This document shows positions 42,021-51,672 of a stretch of 64,000 nt of DNA, one piece after another. The position numbers and the translations under genes are program-made. The notes beneath the pieces were generated by a model, which searched no databases, had not been told where the DNA came from, and worked only from the letters and a program-made list of their open reading frames with translations. This DNA comes from Flavobacterium sp. ENC (GTDB taxonomy: Bacteria > Bacteroidota > Bacteroidia > Flavobacteriales > Flavobacteriaceae), in NCBI RefSeq assembly GCF_020991415.1, contig NZ_JAJMOY010000001.1, forward strand, positions 1,054,001 through 1,118,000. Reading direction: 5' to 3'. Position 1 is the stretch's first letter, and each line of letters opens with the position of its first letter.

Positions 42021-43364
42021 ATGGAACAAAAAATAAATGAATTTATGGCTCTTGTAGAGTCAAAAAATCCAAACGAGCCAGAATTTCTTCAAGCCGTTAG
42101 AGAATTTGCAGAAACGGTAATTCCATTTATTGCAGAAAGAAAAAAGTATGATGGAAAAAACTTACTTCTTAGAATTGCAGAACCGGAACGTTCTATAATT
42201 TTCAGGGTTCCATGGGTAGATGATAACGGAGAGATCATTGTAAACAGAGGTTTTAGAATTCAGATGAATTCAGCAATCGGACCTTATAAAGGAGGAATAA
42301 GATTTCACCATACGGTAAACTTGTCTGTATTAAAATTTCTTGCTTTTGAACAAGTTTTTAAAAATAGCCTTACCACACTTCCTATGGGAGGTGGAAAAGG
42401 AGGTTCTGATTTTGATCCTGAAGGAAAATCGGATGGTGAAATCATGCGTTTTTGCCAGTCGTTTATGACTGAATTATGCCGTCATATTGGTCCTGATCTG
42501 GATGTTCCTGCCGGGGATATCGGGGTAGGCGCCAGAGAAATCGGATACTTATTTGGTCAGTACAAAAGAATCAGAAATGAATTTACAGGTGTTTTAACCG
42601 GAAAAGGAATTGCTTACGGAGGTTCATTGATACGTCCTGAGGCTACCGGATATGGTGTTGTGTATTTTACAGATCAGATGTTGCGTACTATCGGACATGA
42701 AATTAAAGGAAAAAGAGTGGCTATTTCAGGTTTCGGAAATGTTGCCTGGGGTGTGGCGTTAAAAATAAATGAATTAGGAGGGAAAGTAGTTACGATTTCC
42801 GGACCTGATGGTTACATTTATGATGAAGAAGGAATTTCCGGAGAGAAAATCGAACATATGGTAGAAATGAGAGCAACGGGTGATAACAGAGCTGAAGTTT
42901 ATACTAAAAAATATCCAAATGCTGTTTTCCACAAAGGGAAAAGCCCATGGGAAGTAAAAGTGGATATCGCTATTCCTTGCGCTACTCAAAACGAACTGAA
43001 CGGGGAAGATGCCAAAAAATTAATTGATAATGGTGTACTATGTGTTACGGAAGCTGCAAATATGCCTTCAACATTAGATGCTATCAAATTATTCCTGGAT
43101 AATAAAGTATTATTCGCTCCCGGAAAAGCTGCAAATGCCGGTGGAGTTGCTGCTTCAGGACTAGAAATGACCCAAAATTCAATTCGTCTGAACTGGACCA
43201 GTGAAGAAGTAGATTTGAGACTGAAAGATATCATGGTTGGAATTCACAACCAATGTAAAAAATATGGCGTTGGCGAAGATGGTTACGTAAATTATGTAAA
43301 AGGAGCTAACATTGCCGGATTCGTTAAAGTTGCTGATGCTATGCTTGCTCAGGGTGTAGTATAA
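42021..43364 (+). CDS. gdhA: NADP-specific glutamate dehydrogenase
   Basis: GdhA assimilates ammonium by reductive amination of 2-oxoglutarate. The 447-aa protein is the hexameric 50-kDa type. Signatures are PYKGGIRFH, LPMGGGKGGSDFDP with the catalytic lysine, DVPAGDIGVGAREIGYLFG, the Rossmann SGFGNVAWG, and ANAGGVAASGLEMTQNS. The gene is alone, with a strong promoter box, palindromic sites in its leader and its own terminator, which suggests dedicated regulation, probably by nitrogen or carbon status (inference). Confidence 0.97.
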   Translation: MEQKINEFMALVESKNPNEPEFLQAVREFAETVIPFIAERKKYDGKNLLLRIAEPERSIIFRVPWVDDNGEIIVNRGFRIQMNSAIGPYKGGIRFHHTVNLSVLKFLAFEQVFKNSLTTLPMGGGKGGSDFDPEGKSDGEIMRFCQSFMTELCRHIGPDLDVPAGDIGVGAREIGYLFGQYKRIRNEFTGVLTGKGIAYGGSLIRPEATGYGVVYFTDQMLRTIGHEIKGKRVAISGFGNVAWGVALKINELGGKVVTISGPDGYIYDEEGISGEKIEHMVEMRATGDNRAEVYTKKYPNAVFHKGKSPWEVKVDIAIPCATQNELNGEDAKKLIDNGVLCVTEAANMPSTLDAIKLFLDNKVLFAPGKAANAGGVAASGLEMTQNSIRLNWTSEEVDLRLKDIMVGIHNQCKKYGVGEDGYVNYVKGANIAGFVKVADAMLAQGVV

Positions 43365-43382
43365 TTTTAAGAACTATTTTAT

Positions 43383-43427
43383 AAATGCCTTCATTCGTCT
43401 TAACGAGGAATGAAGGCATTTTTTTTT
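43383..43427 (+). terminator. Terminator of gdhA
   Basis: AAATGCCTTCATTC pairs exactly with GAATGAAGGCATTT across an 11-base loop, followed by a T run. The 14-bp stem begins 19 bases after the gdhA stop. Confidence 0.93.
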
Positions 43428-43509
43428 GTTTTTAAATAATAAAATTCGTGATCCCTAATAACGTGAATTATTTATGAAGAGAACAAAATTCAAATACTTA
43501 CGTTTGTAG

Positions 43510-43517
43510 TATATTTG
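43510..43517 (+). promoter_or_regulatory. TAnnTTTG box before the porZ-like gene
   Basis: TATATTTG is a full -7 match, 22 bases before the ATG at 43539. No well placed TTTG was seen further upstream. Confidence 0.5.
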
Positions 43518-43538
43518 TCCATCCGAACATAATTGATA

Positions 43539-45809
43539 ATGAAGAGAAGGTTTTTGTATATTTTGTTTTTATTGCTGATGCAATTTGCTGTCGCACAGAA
43601 TAAACTGTCCTGGCAGGGCTATTTTTCGTTTAATGAAATAAAAGATATTTCAGAAAGCACAACCACTGTTTTTGCGGCTTCAGAAAACGCAATTTTTGCC
43701 AGCAACCAGACAAACAAAAGTGTTAAAACAACGACTACTGTCGAAGGACTTTCAGGACAAACGATTTCTGCTGTTTATTATAGTGAGACTTCTAAGAAAA
43801 CTTTAATAGGATATGAAAATGGTTTGTTGACTATCGTTAATGAAACGGACGGAAGCATTTCAAAAAAAGTAGATATTATCAATAAACAGTTAGCTCCTAA
43901 TTTAAAAAAAATCAATCACTTTATGGAGCATGACGGCCTTGTGTATGTCTCCTGTGATTTTGGAATTGTACAGTTTAATTTAAAAACATTACAATTTGGG
44001 GATACCTATTTTATTGGGGATAATGGTGCTGAAATAAGCGTAAAACAAAGTTCTTTTTTTAACGGGTTTATTTATGCTGCGACTTCAAACGGAATCCGAA
44101 AAGCGGATAGTGCGAATGCGAATTTAATCGATTTCAATCAGTGGAGTATAGTTAATTCAGGAGATTGGTCGAGCGTTGAAACATTCGATACACAGCTTAT
44201 TGCAATTAATGCTGCAGGATACGTTCACAGGTATAATTCCAACACCTTTACAGGATTTATTCAGCTCCCGCAAACGGCTGTAGACATGCGGGCTAAAAAT
44301 CATAATCTATTTATCACGACAGCCAATACGGTCTATGTTTATAATAGCCAAATGGTCCTGAGCCGTCAGATTAGCAATACGCAGGTGCTGAATGATAAAG
44401 TGAGTTTTAGCTGTGCTACAACTGTTGGAGACTTAATTTATATTGGTACCGCTGAAAATGGATTGTTCTCGTCAACACTTTCGGGAGCTTCTGCCTTTGA
44501 GAACAGTACACCAAAAGGTCCTTTGCGGAATAGTGTTTTTGCGCTTCAGGCGACAACAAATTCGTTATGGACTGTTTTTGGAGATTATTCAGGAGTCTAT
44601 AATCCATATCCGAAAGACAGTTACGGGATTAGTAAATTCAGTCAGGATCAGTGGCTGGATATTCCTTATGAGGAAGTTCTGGGTGCCAAATCTTTAGTAA
44701 GAATAGCAGTAGATCCAAATAATGAAAATAAAGTATATGCAGGTTCTTACGATGCCGGTTTATTAAAGATAGAAAAAGAAGTGCCTATTTATCTCTATGG
44801 AACAGGAAACAGCTCGTTAGACGCTATTCCGGGTACGCCTGATGTCTGGATAAACGGAACCGTGTTTGATAAATCCGGAAATTTATGGATGAATAACAGC
44901 CTGGTGGATAACGGGATCAAAATGCTTAAACCAAACGGAGACTGGCAGGTTTATTCGACAAAATCAATCATCACAAATGTTGCAAGTTGTCCTTTTGGCC
45001 GGATGTCAATTGATAAAAACGGAACAAAATGGATGGCGACCTATAATAATGGGATTATCGGATTTAATGAAAAAGGAAATGTTTTCAAAAAAATCACAAT
45101 GGGCAGTGATGCCGGAAATCTTCCTTTTATTGATGCACGTGTGGCAACTCCTGACAATAACAATCAGCTCTGGATAGGAACCGCAAAAGGACTAAGGATT
45201 CTTTCGAATGTGAACAGCTTTTTAACAGACCCCCAATTAACAACAAAACCGATCATTATTCTGGAAGATGGGTTGGCACAGGAACTGCTGTACGAACAGT
45301 TTATTACAGATATTGTAGTCGACGGATCCAACAACAAATGGATCGCGACTGCCGATTCCGGTGTTTTTCTGGTTTCTCCGAATGGTCAGGAAACCAAATA
45401 TCATTTCACCATAAACAATTCTCCTTTGCCTAGTAATACCATAAACGATATTGACATTAACAGCGCGACAGGGGAAGTTTTTATAGCAACAGACAAGGGA
45501 CTTATTTCTTTTAAAGGAGTATCAACTGCCGCAAATGATAATTTGAATGAGGTGTATGTTTATCCAAATCCAGTTCGCCCTAATTATGGAGGAACAGTAA
45601 AAGTAGCGGGATTACTGGATAAAGCGAATGTAAAAATTACGGATATTGAAGGTAATCTCGTTTACGAAACGACCTCCGAAGGCGGAACAATAGAGTGGGA
45701 TACCACCGCTTTTGGCAGATATAAAGTAGCTTCCGGAGTGTATATGATTTTTATCTCGGCTCAGGACGGAGCTGAAACTAAAGTTAAAAAAGTAATGATT
45801 ATCAGGTAG
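43539..45809 (+). CDS. PorZ-like type IX secretion protein with beta-propellers and C-terminal signal
   Basis: From the ATG at 43539 the protein is 756 aa: a signal peptide (ending FAVAQ), two seven-bladed-type beta-propellers (recurrent blades such as GNLWMNNSLVDNGIKML, GTKWMATYNNGIIGFNEKG, NQLWIGTAKGLRIL, NKWIATADSGVFLV) and a C-terminal type A sorting domain (VYVYPNPVRP, ending KVKKVMIIR). This order and length match PorZ, a surface component of the type IX secretion system attachment complex. The frame also opens at a TTG two codons earlier, which is not used because the ATG gives a normal signal peptide. It starts a run with the acyltransferase and recO genes. Confidence 0.82.
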   Translation: MKRRFLYILFLLLMQFAVAQNKLSWQGYFSFNEIKDISESTTTVFAASENAIFASNQTNKSVKTTTTVEGLSGQTISAVYYSETSKKTLIGYENGLLTIVNETDGSISKKVDIINKQLAPNLKKINHFMEHDGLVYVSCDFGIVQFNLKTLQFGDTYFIGDNGAEISVKQSSFFNGFIYAATSNGIRKADSANANLIDFNQWSIVNSGDWSSVETFDTQLIAINAAGYVHRYNSNTFTGFIQLPQTAVDMRAKNHNLFITTANTVYVYNSQMVLSRQISNTQVLNDKVSFSCATTVGDLIYIGTAENGLFSSTLSGASAFENSTPKGPLRNSVFALQATTNSLWTVFGDYSGVYNPYPKDSYGISKFSQDQWLDIPYEEVLGAKSLVRIAVDPNNENKVYAGSYDAGLLKIEKEVPIYLYGTGNSSLDAIPGTPDVWINGTVFDKSGNLWMNNSLVDNGIKMLKPNGDWQVYSTKSIITNVASCPFGRMSIDKNGTKWMATYNNGIIGFNEKGNVFKKITMGSDAGNLPFIDARVATPDNNNQLWIGTAKGLRILSNVNSFLTDPQLTTKPIIILEDGLAQELLYEQFITDIVVDGSNNKWIATADSGVFLVSPNGQETKYHFTINNSPLPSNTINDIDINSATGEVFIATDKGLISFKGVSTAANDNLNEVYVYPNPVRPNYGGTVKVAGLLDKANVKITDIEGNLVYETTSEGGTIEWDTTAFGRYKVASGVYMIFISAQDGAETKVKKVMIIR

Positions 45810-45818
45810 TTTGGCGCT

Positions 45819-46853
45819 ATGAATACTAAAAATTGTTTTGACTTTTTACGGTTTTTCTTTGCTGCAAATATTCTGTTGGCACATCTTTCGGAACTTTCTC
45901 AAAATAGTAACCTGGCTTTTTTGTCCCATTTTTCTAATGCTATTATTGCTATAAAAGGATTCTTCGTAATAAGCGGTTTTCTGGTGGCTAAAAGTTTTGT
46001 GAATACGTCTTCATTAAAAGAGTATTTCATCAAACGGGCCAAAAGGATTTTGCCGGCTTATGTGGTTGTGGTCGTTTTTTCAGTTTTAATTTTTTCTTTC
46101 TTTAGCAGCGCTGATTTTTTGGATTATTTTTCAGATAGCAATACCTATAAATATTTGGGATGGAATTTGGTTTTTCTAAATTTCATGCAGCCCTGCCTGC
46201 CGGGGCTTTTTGAAGGCAATCTTCTTTGTGCTGTAAATGGGGCTTTGTGGACCTTAAAAGTGGAGGAAGGATTTTATATTGTTTTGCCTTTGATTTTTTA
46301 CGCAATTAAAAAGACAAAAAGACCCATTTTGATACTTGTAAGTCTTTATTTTCTGTCATTACTCTATTGGTTTATGATGGATTCTTATTTCAATAAACCC
46401 TTATTAGCGAAACAACTGCCGGGTTATTTGTCTTATTTCGTAACAGGAATTTTTCTGTTTTTGAATTTTGAGTTCATTATGAAATTCAAAAAAACAATTT
46501 TGATGTTTTCGGTTTTGATATTACTGAGTTATTATTTTTCAAATCTTCAAACCGATGTATTTTACCCTGCAGCTTTTGGCTGTATTGTGATCATTATGGC
46601 CTACAATCTTCCTTTTTTGAATAATTTCGGGAAGTATGGTGATTTTACTTATGGACTTTACATTTACCATTTTCCTGTTATTCAGATTTTCAGGCAATAT
46701 GATTTGTTCGAAAAATACAATGCTTATTTAATGGCCGTTGCTGTAATTTTGATTACTTTGTTCTTTGCTGTCCTGTCCTGGTTTTTAATCGAACGAAGAT
46801 TTCTGGATAGATTTAAAACGAATAAACCAAAGCCCATTCCGACGGTATGTTAG
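45819..46853 (+). CDS. Acyltransferase 3 family membrane protein
   Basis: The 344-aa protein has about ten membrane helices and the acyltransferase-3 (OafA/YrhL) pattern: CFDFLRFFFAANILLAHL at the start, FFVISGFLVAKSF, FIKRAKRILPAYVVVV with the RxxR-type motif, and YGLYIYHFPVIQ near the end. Such enzymes O-acetylate surface glycans such as LPS or peptidoglycan. It begins 10 bases after the porZ-like gene, and PorZ of Porphyromonas is tied to anionic LPS; a link is attractive but only inferred. Its stop overlaps the recO start by 7 bases. Confidence 0.88.
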   Translation: MNTKNCFDFLRFFFAANILLAHLSELSQNSNLAFLSHFSNAIIAIKGFFVISGFLVAKSFVNTSSLKEYFIKRAKRILPAYVVVVVFSVLIFSFFSSADFLDYFSDSNTYKYLGWNLVFLNFMQPCLPGLFEGNLLCAVNGALWTLKVEEGFYIVLPLIFYAIKKTKRPILILVSLYFLSLLYWFMMDSYFNKPLLAKQLPGYLSYFVTGIFLFLNFEFIMKFKKTILMFSVLILLSYYFSNLQTDVFYPAAFGCIVIIMAYNLPFLNNFGKYGDFTYGLYIYHFPVIQIFRQYDLFEKYNAYLMAVAVILITLFFAVLSWFLIERRFLDRFKTNKPKPIPTVC

Positions 46854-47560
46854 TCAAAACCAAAGCAATTGTAATTTCCTCTTTAAAATTTCAGGAAAAA
46901 AGCCTGATCGTAAAATGTTTTACGCTTTCCAACGGCCTGAAATCTTATTTTGTACGCGATGCTTTTTCGAGCCGGAAAGCCAGTCAGAAAATTGCTTATT
47001 TTCAGCCTTTGTCCATTCTCGAAATTGAAGCCGTGCATAAAAACAAAGGAACTTTGGAGAATTTTAAGGAAATAAAAACGGCAGTTCCTTTTCAGAGTAT
47101 TCATACTGATATTGTAAAAAGTACCATGGTCATGTTTCTGTCGGAAATGCTTCATTATTCCATTCAGGAAGAAGAAAAAAACGAATCGCTATTTACGTTT
47201 TTGGAGACCGCTTTGACCTGGCTGGATCATCATGATGATATTTCTAATTTTCATTTAATCCTGCTTCTCGAAACCACTAAGTATTTAGGGTTTTATCCGG
47301 ATGTTTCCGAAATAGAACTGCCGTTTTTTGAAATGTATGACGGGGTTTTTACCCTTTTTCATGGTGTAGGTTCGCTGACGGAACACGAAAGTACTTTGTT
47401 TAAAAAACTTATTGATTTAAAATTTGATAATGACCAGAAAGTTTTTCATGTAATTGAAAGGCAAATACTACTTAAAATACTGATTGACTACTACAGCTTT
47501 CACTTAGACGGATTCAAAAAACCAAAATCTTTGGAAGTTTTAAAAGAAGTTTTCTCTTAA
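46847..47560 (+). CDS. recO: DNA repair protein RecO
   Basis: RecO helps RecF and RecR load RecA at gaps. The 237-aa protein starts with the OB-fold part MLVKTKAIVISSLKFQEKSLIVKCFTLSNG (in segments) and continues with the helical domain (FLETALTWLDHH, LLLETTKYLGFYPDV). The zinc-binding cysteines of many RecO proteins are absent, as is common in Bacteroidota. It overlaps the acyltransferase gene by 7 bases. Confidence 0.88.
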   Translation: MLVKTKAIVISSLKFQEKSLIVKCFTLSNGLKSYFVRDAFSSRKASQKIAYFQPLSILEIEAVHKNKGTLENFKEIKTAVPFQSIHTDIVKSTMVMFLSEMLHYSIQEEEKNESLFTFLETALTWLDHHDDISNFHLILLLETTKYLGFYPDVSEIELPFFEMYDGVFTLFHGVGSLTEHESTLFKKLIDLKFDNDQKVFHVIERQILLKILIDYYSFHLDGFKKPKSLEVLKEVFS

Positions 47561-47690
47561 ATTTTAGAAAACGCAACTATTTTTTGCGGAATCTGACTGA
47601 AATTACGGGACATCACTCTTTTTTCTTTCATCTTTTATCTATTTACCTCAAAATTCCTTACTTTCGCACCTCGATTAAGAAAAGGATAAA

Positions 47691-50600
47691 ATGAGCACAA
47701 AATTTACTGAATACAAAGGACTTGACTTGCCAACAGTAGCGTCAGAAGTACTTGATTTTTGGAAGAAAGAAAATATATTTGAAAAGAGTGTAACAACTCG
47801 CGAAGGTGCTGAGCCTTACGTATTTTTTGAAGGTCCGCCTTCAGCAAACGGATTACCGGGAATTCACCACGTGATGGCACGTGCCATTAAAGATATTTTT
47901 TGCAGATACAGAACTCAAAAAGGTTTTCAGGTAAAAAGAAAAGCTGGCTGGGACACGCACGGACTACCTGTAGAATTGGGTACCGAAAAAGAACTTGGAA
48001 TCACAAAAGAAGATATTGGCAAGACCATTTCTATCGAAGAATATAACGAAGCGTGTAAAAAAACCGTTATGCGTTATACCGACGTATGGAATGATTTGAC
48101 CGAAAAAATGGGGTACTGGGTTGATATGGAAGATCCGTATGTGACGTACAAACCCAAATATATGGAATCGGTTTGGTGGCTTTTGAAACAAATCTACGAT
48201 AAAGGTTTGTTGTACAAAGGTTATACGATTCAGCCGTATTCCCCAAAAGCAGGAACAGGATTGTCTTCTCACGAAGTAAATCAGCCCGGAGCTTACCGTG
48301 ATGTTACGGATACTACGATTGTAGCGCAATTCAAAACTTTACCGGAAACATTGCCAAGCTTTTTACAGGGTTTTGGAGAAATCCACATCTTAGCCTGGAC
48401 GACAACGCCATGGACATTGCCATCGAACACCGCTTTGACCGTTGGTCCAAAAATTGACTACGTTTTAGTAAAAACATTCAATCAGTATACATTCGAACCT
48501 GTAAATGTGGTTCTGGCTAAAAATTTAGTCGGAAAACAATTCGGGAAAGGGTTTTTCGCAAGCGAAGACGATGCTGACTTTGACAAAGTGAAAAACGGCG
48601 ACAAACAACTTCCGTACAAAATTCTGGCAGAAGCAAAAGGTGCTGACTTAGTTGAAATCCGTTACGAACAATTATTACCGTATGTGTTGCCTTATCAAAA
48701 TGCTGAAAATGCCTTTAGGGTAATTGCCGGAGATTTCGTGACTACAGAAGACGGTACAGGAATTGTACATACCGCCCCGACTTTTGGTGCCGATGATGCT
48801 AAAGTGGCAAAAGAAGCTAAGCCCGAAATTCCGCCGATGCTGGTTTTGGACGAAAGCGGAACAGCTGTGCCGCTGGTAGATTTACAAGGAAAGTTTACCT
48901 CTCATTTAGGGGATCTTGCCGGTAAATACGTTAAAAACGAATATTACGATGAAGGACAAGCTCCGGAACGTTCTGTTGATGTTGAGATCGCTATTCGATT
49001 AAAAGAAGAAAATAAAGCCTTTAAGGTTGAAAAATACGTACATAGTTATCCACACAGCTGGAGAACTGATGAACCGTTATTATATTATCCGCTAGATTCA
49101 TGGTTTATTAAAGTAACCGATGTAAAAGATAGAATGTTCGACCTGAACGAAACTATCAATTGGAAGCCTAAGTCTACTGGTGAGGGACGTTTTGGAAACT
49201 GGCTGAAAAATGCCAACGACTGGAACTTATCTCGTTCTAGATATTGGGGTATTCCGTTGCCAATTTGGAGAACTGAAGATAAAAAAGAAGAAGTTCTTAT
49301 TGGCTCTGTTGAAGAATTGTACAATGCGATTGAAAAATCTATCGAAGCTGGTTTTCAAAAAGAAAATCCGTTTAAAGGTTTTGAAATCGGAAACATGTCC
49401 GAATCCAATTATGATTTAATTGATTTGCACAAAAATGTAGTGGATGGAATTACTTTAGTTTCAGCTTCAGGCCAGCCAATGAAACGCGAAAGCGATTTGA
49501 TTGATGTCTGGTTCGATTCTGGTGCAATGCCTTATGCACAATGGCATTATCCTTTTGAAAATAAAGATAAAATCGACGAGAATAAAGATTTCCCTGCGAA
49601 TTTCATCGCAGAAGGTGTAGATCAGACTCGTGGATGGTTTTATACCTTACACGCTATCGGAACTTTGGTTTTTGATAAAGTAGCGTATAAAAATGTAGTT
49701 TCAAACGGTTTGGTTCTGGATAAAGACGGAATAAAAATGTCTAAGAGTAAAGGGAATACGATAGACCCTTTTAAAACCATTGAAGAATATGGTCCTGATG
49801 CCACCCGCTGGTACATGATTATGAATGCGAATCCGTGGGACAACCTGAAATTTGATTTGGAAGGAATTGCTGAGGTGCGTCGTAAATTCTTCGGAACTTT
49901 ATACAACACCTATTCTTTCTTTTCGCTATATGCCAATATCGATGGATTTAAATATGAAGAAGCTGAAATTCCGTTAAACGAAAGACCTGAAATCGATCAG
50001 TGGATTATGTCTGAATTGCATTCCTTAATAAAATTTGTGGATGAATGTTATGAAGATTATGAGCCTACAAAAGCAGCAAGGGCTATTTCTGACTTCGTAC
50101 AGGAAAATCTGAGTAACTGGTATGTTCGTTTGTGTCGTCGTCGTTTCTGGAAAGGCGAATACGCTCACGATAAAATTGCAGCGTATCAGACGCTTTATAC
50201 TTGTCTGCTAACGATCAGTAAATTAAGCGCTCCAATCGCTCCTTTTTTCATGGATAAATTGTACCGCGACTTGACAATTTCAACAGGATCTGAGAACTAT
50301 GCCAGTGTTCACTTGGCTGAGTTTCCAAAATTTGTCGAAAACTTTGTTAATAAAACGTTAGAAAGCAAAATGCAGAAGGCCCAAACCATCTCTTCTCTTG
50401 TTTTATCACTCCGTAAAAAGGAAATGATCAAAGTACGTCAGCCGCTGCAAAAGGTAATGATTCCGGTACTTGATGAGAATCAAAGAGCTGAAATCGAAGC
50501 AATTTCCGAGCTTATAAAGGCAGAGGTAAACGTTAAAGAAATCATGCTTTTAGATGATGCTTCCGGTATCTTAGTAAAGCAGATTAAGCCTAACTTTAAG

Positions 50601-51092
50601 ACTTTAGGACCGCGCTTTGGAAAAGATATGGGCTTGATTTCTAAGGAAATACAAGGTTTTTCTTCGGATCAGATCAATCAGTTGGACAAGCAGGGGACGT
50701 TAGATATTGTTATTGCTGGAAATAATGTAACTTTATCTCTGGAAGATGTCGAAATAACATCTCAGGATATCGAAGGATGGCTGGTAGCAAATTCAAACGG
50801 AATTACAGTTGCGCTTGATATAACAATCACCGAAGATTTGAAAAAAGAAGGTATTGCGAGAGAATTGGTAAACAGAATTCAGAATATCCGTAAAGATTCA
50901 GGATTTGAGGTGACTGATAAGATTAAAGTACAAATTAAAAGAAGCGGCCTTTTAGAGGAAGCTATTTTAAAAAATGAAGACTATATTAAGTCGGAGACAT
51001 TAACAGATAATTTGATTTTTACTGATGCTCTGGAAAGCGGCACAGAAATTGAGTTTGACGATATTAAAACAATGATATTAATTTCAAAATAA
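47691..51092 (+). CDS. ileS: Isoleucyl-tRNA synthetase, long (IleRS2-like) form
   Basis: IleS charges tRNA-Ile. The 1133-aa length is that of the eukaryote-like IleRS2 group, longer than the about 940 aa of E. coli. The catalytic core has PPSANGLPGIHHVMARAIKD where PYANG-x-x-HIGH is usual, so the HIGH motif reads GIHH (residues 57-60). KMSKSKGN near residue 682 is intact. The editing domain (TTTPWTLPSNTALTVG) is present. Such HxGH-swapped IleRS2 enzymes are reported to be very resistant to mupirocin. The gene is followed after 7 bases by the DksA-like gene. Confidence 0.96.
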   Translation: MSTKFTEYKGLDLPTVASEVLDFWKKENIFEKSVTTREGAEPYVFFEGPPSANGLPGIHHVMARAIKDIFCRYRTQKGFQVKRKAGWDTHGLPVELGTEKELGITKEDIGKTISIEEYNEACKKTVMRYTDVWNDLTEKMGYWVDMEDPYVTYKPKYMESVWWLLKQIYDKGLLYKGYTIQPYSPKAGTGLSSHEVNQPGAYRDVTDTTIVAQFKTLPETLPSFLQGFGEIHILAWTTTPWTLPSNTALTVGPKIDYVLVKTFNQYTFEPVNVVLAKNLVGKQFGKGFFASEDDADFDKVKNGDKQLPYKILAEAKGADLVEIRYEQLLPYVLPYQNAENAFRVIAGDFVTTEDGTGIVHTAPTFGADDAKVAKEAKPEIPPMLVLDESGTAVPLVDLQGKFTSHLGDLAGKYVKNEYYDEGQAPERSVDVEIAIRLKEENKAFKVEKYVHSYPHSWRTDEPLLYYPLDSWFIKVTDVKDRMFDLNETINWKPKSTGEGRFGNWLKNANDWNLSRSRYWGIPLPIWRTEDKKEEVLIGSVEELYNAIEKSIEAGFQKENPFKGFEIGNMSESNYDLIDLHKNVVDGITLVSASGQPMKRESDLIDVWFDSGAMPYAQWHYPFENKDKIDENKDFPANFIAEGVDQTRGWFYTLHAIGTLVFDKVAYKNVVSNGLVLDKDGIKMSKSKGNTIDPFKTIEEYGPDATRWYMIMNANPWDNLKFDLEGIAEVRRKFFGTLYNTYSFFSLYANIDGFKYEEAEIPLNERPEIDQWIMSELHSLIKFVDECYEDYEPTKAARAISDFVQENLSNWYVRLCRRRFWKGEYAHDKIAAYQTLYTCLLTISKLSAPIAPFFMDKLYRDLTISTGSENYASVHLAEFPKFVENFVNKTLESKMQKAQTISSLVLSLRKKEMIKVRQPLQKVMIPVLDENQRAEIEAISELIKAEVNVKEIMLLDDASGILVKQIKPNFKTLGPRFGKDMGLISKEIQGFSSDQINQLDKQGTLDIVIAGNNVTLSLEDVEITSQDIEGWLVANSNGITVALDITITEDLKKEGIARELVNRIQNIRKDSGFEVTDKIKVQIKRSGLLEEAILKNEDYIKSETLTDNLIFTDALESGTEIEFDDIKTMILISK

Positions 51093-51099
51093 TATAAAA

Positions 51100-51480
51100 A
51101 TGGTAGATGAAATTACAAGATACTCTGACGCCGATTTGGCGGAGTTCAAAGAAATAATCCAAAATAAAATACAAAAAGCACAAGCCGATCTGGATTTAAT
51201 AAAAAGTGCTTACATGAATGATCTGAATAATGGGACAGATGATACTTCCCCAACTTTCAAAGCTTTCGAAGAAGGAAGTGAAACAATGTCAAAAGAAGCG
51301 AACTCACAGTTGGCTATCAGACAGGAAAAGTTTATTCGCGATTTGAAGAATGCATTATTCCGTGTAGAAAATAAAACATATGGTATCTGCAAAGTAACAG
51401 GTAAACTTATCGGTAAAGAAAGACTGAAAATCGTGCCTCACGCTACAATGAGTATCGAAGCAAAAAATCTGCAACGATAA
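51100..51480 (+). CDS. TraR/DksA-like protein with incomplete zinc finger
   Basis: The 126-aa protein has the coiled-coil start of DksA-like proteins (YSDADLAEFKEIIQNKIQKA) and the C-terminal region YGICKVTGKLIGKERLKIVPHATMSIE, which aligns with the DksA zinc finger but retains only one of the four cysteines. This is the usual state of the Bacteroidota form that follows ileS. DksA-type proteins bind RNA polymerase in the secondary channel. In many relatives lspA follows directly; here an inserted Roadblock cassette separates them. Confidence 0.87.
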   Translation: MVDEITRYSDADLAEFKEIIQNKIQKAQADLDLIKSAYMNDLNNGTDDTSPTFKAFEEGSETMSKEANSQLAIRQEKFIRDLKNALFRVENKTYGICKVTGKLIGKERLKIVPHATMSIEAKNLQR

Positions 51481-51492
51481 GATATACAAATA

Positions 51493-51520
51493 TGAAACGC
51501 TCCTTTTTGGGGCGTTTTTT
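51493..51520 (+). terminator. Terminator after the DksA-like gene
   Basis: AACGCTCC at 51496-51503 and GGGGCGTT at 51509-51516 flank TTTTT, with a run of T after the stem. The same stem sequence recurs in the terminator at 52890-52917 before lspA. Confidence 0.88.
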
Positions 51521-51601
51521 ATGAAGTATTATCCGGGGATTATCTTAATGTCTTACGCCTGAAGAGAAAATAGGCAGTGAGGGTACTTAGCCGTGCAGGG
51601 T

Positions 51602-51660
51602 TAAAAAAATATTGCTTAATTGGAACTGTCTTGATTAAGGTCAGTTCTAATTAAGCAATA
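51602..51660 (-). terminator. Long-stem terminator of Roadblock cassette 1
   Basis: TATTGCTTAATTGGAACTG and CAGTTCTAATTAAGCAATA pair over 19 bp with one G-T pair, around a 12-base loop. Read on the minus strand it ends in a T run. It lies 13 bases after the last Roadblock stop codon. Confidence 0.88.
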
Positions 51661-51672
51661 AAATATAGGGCA

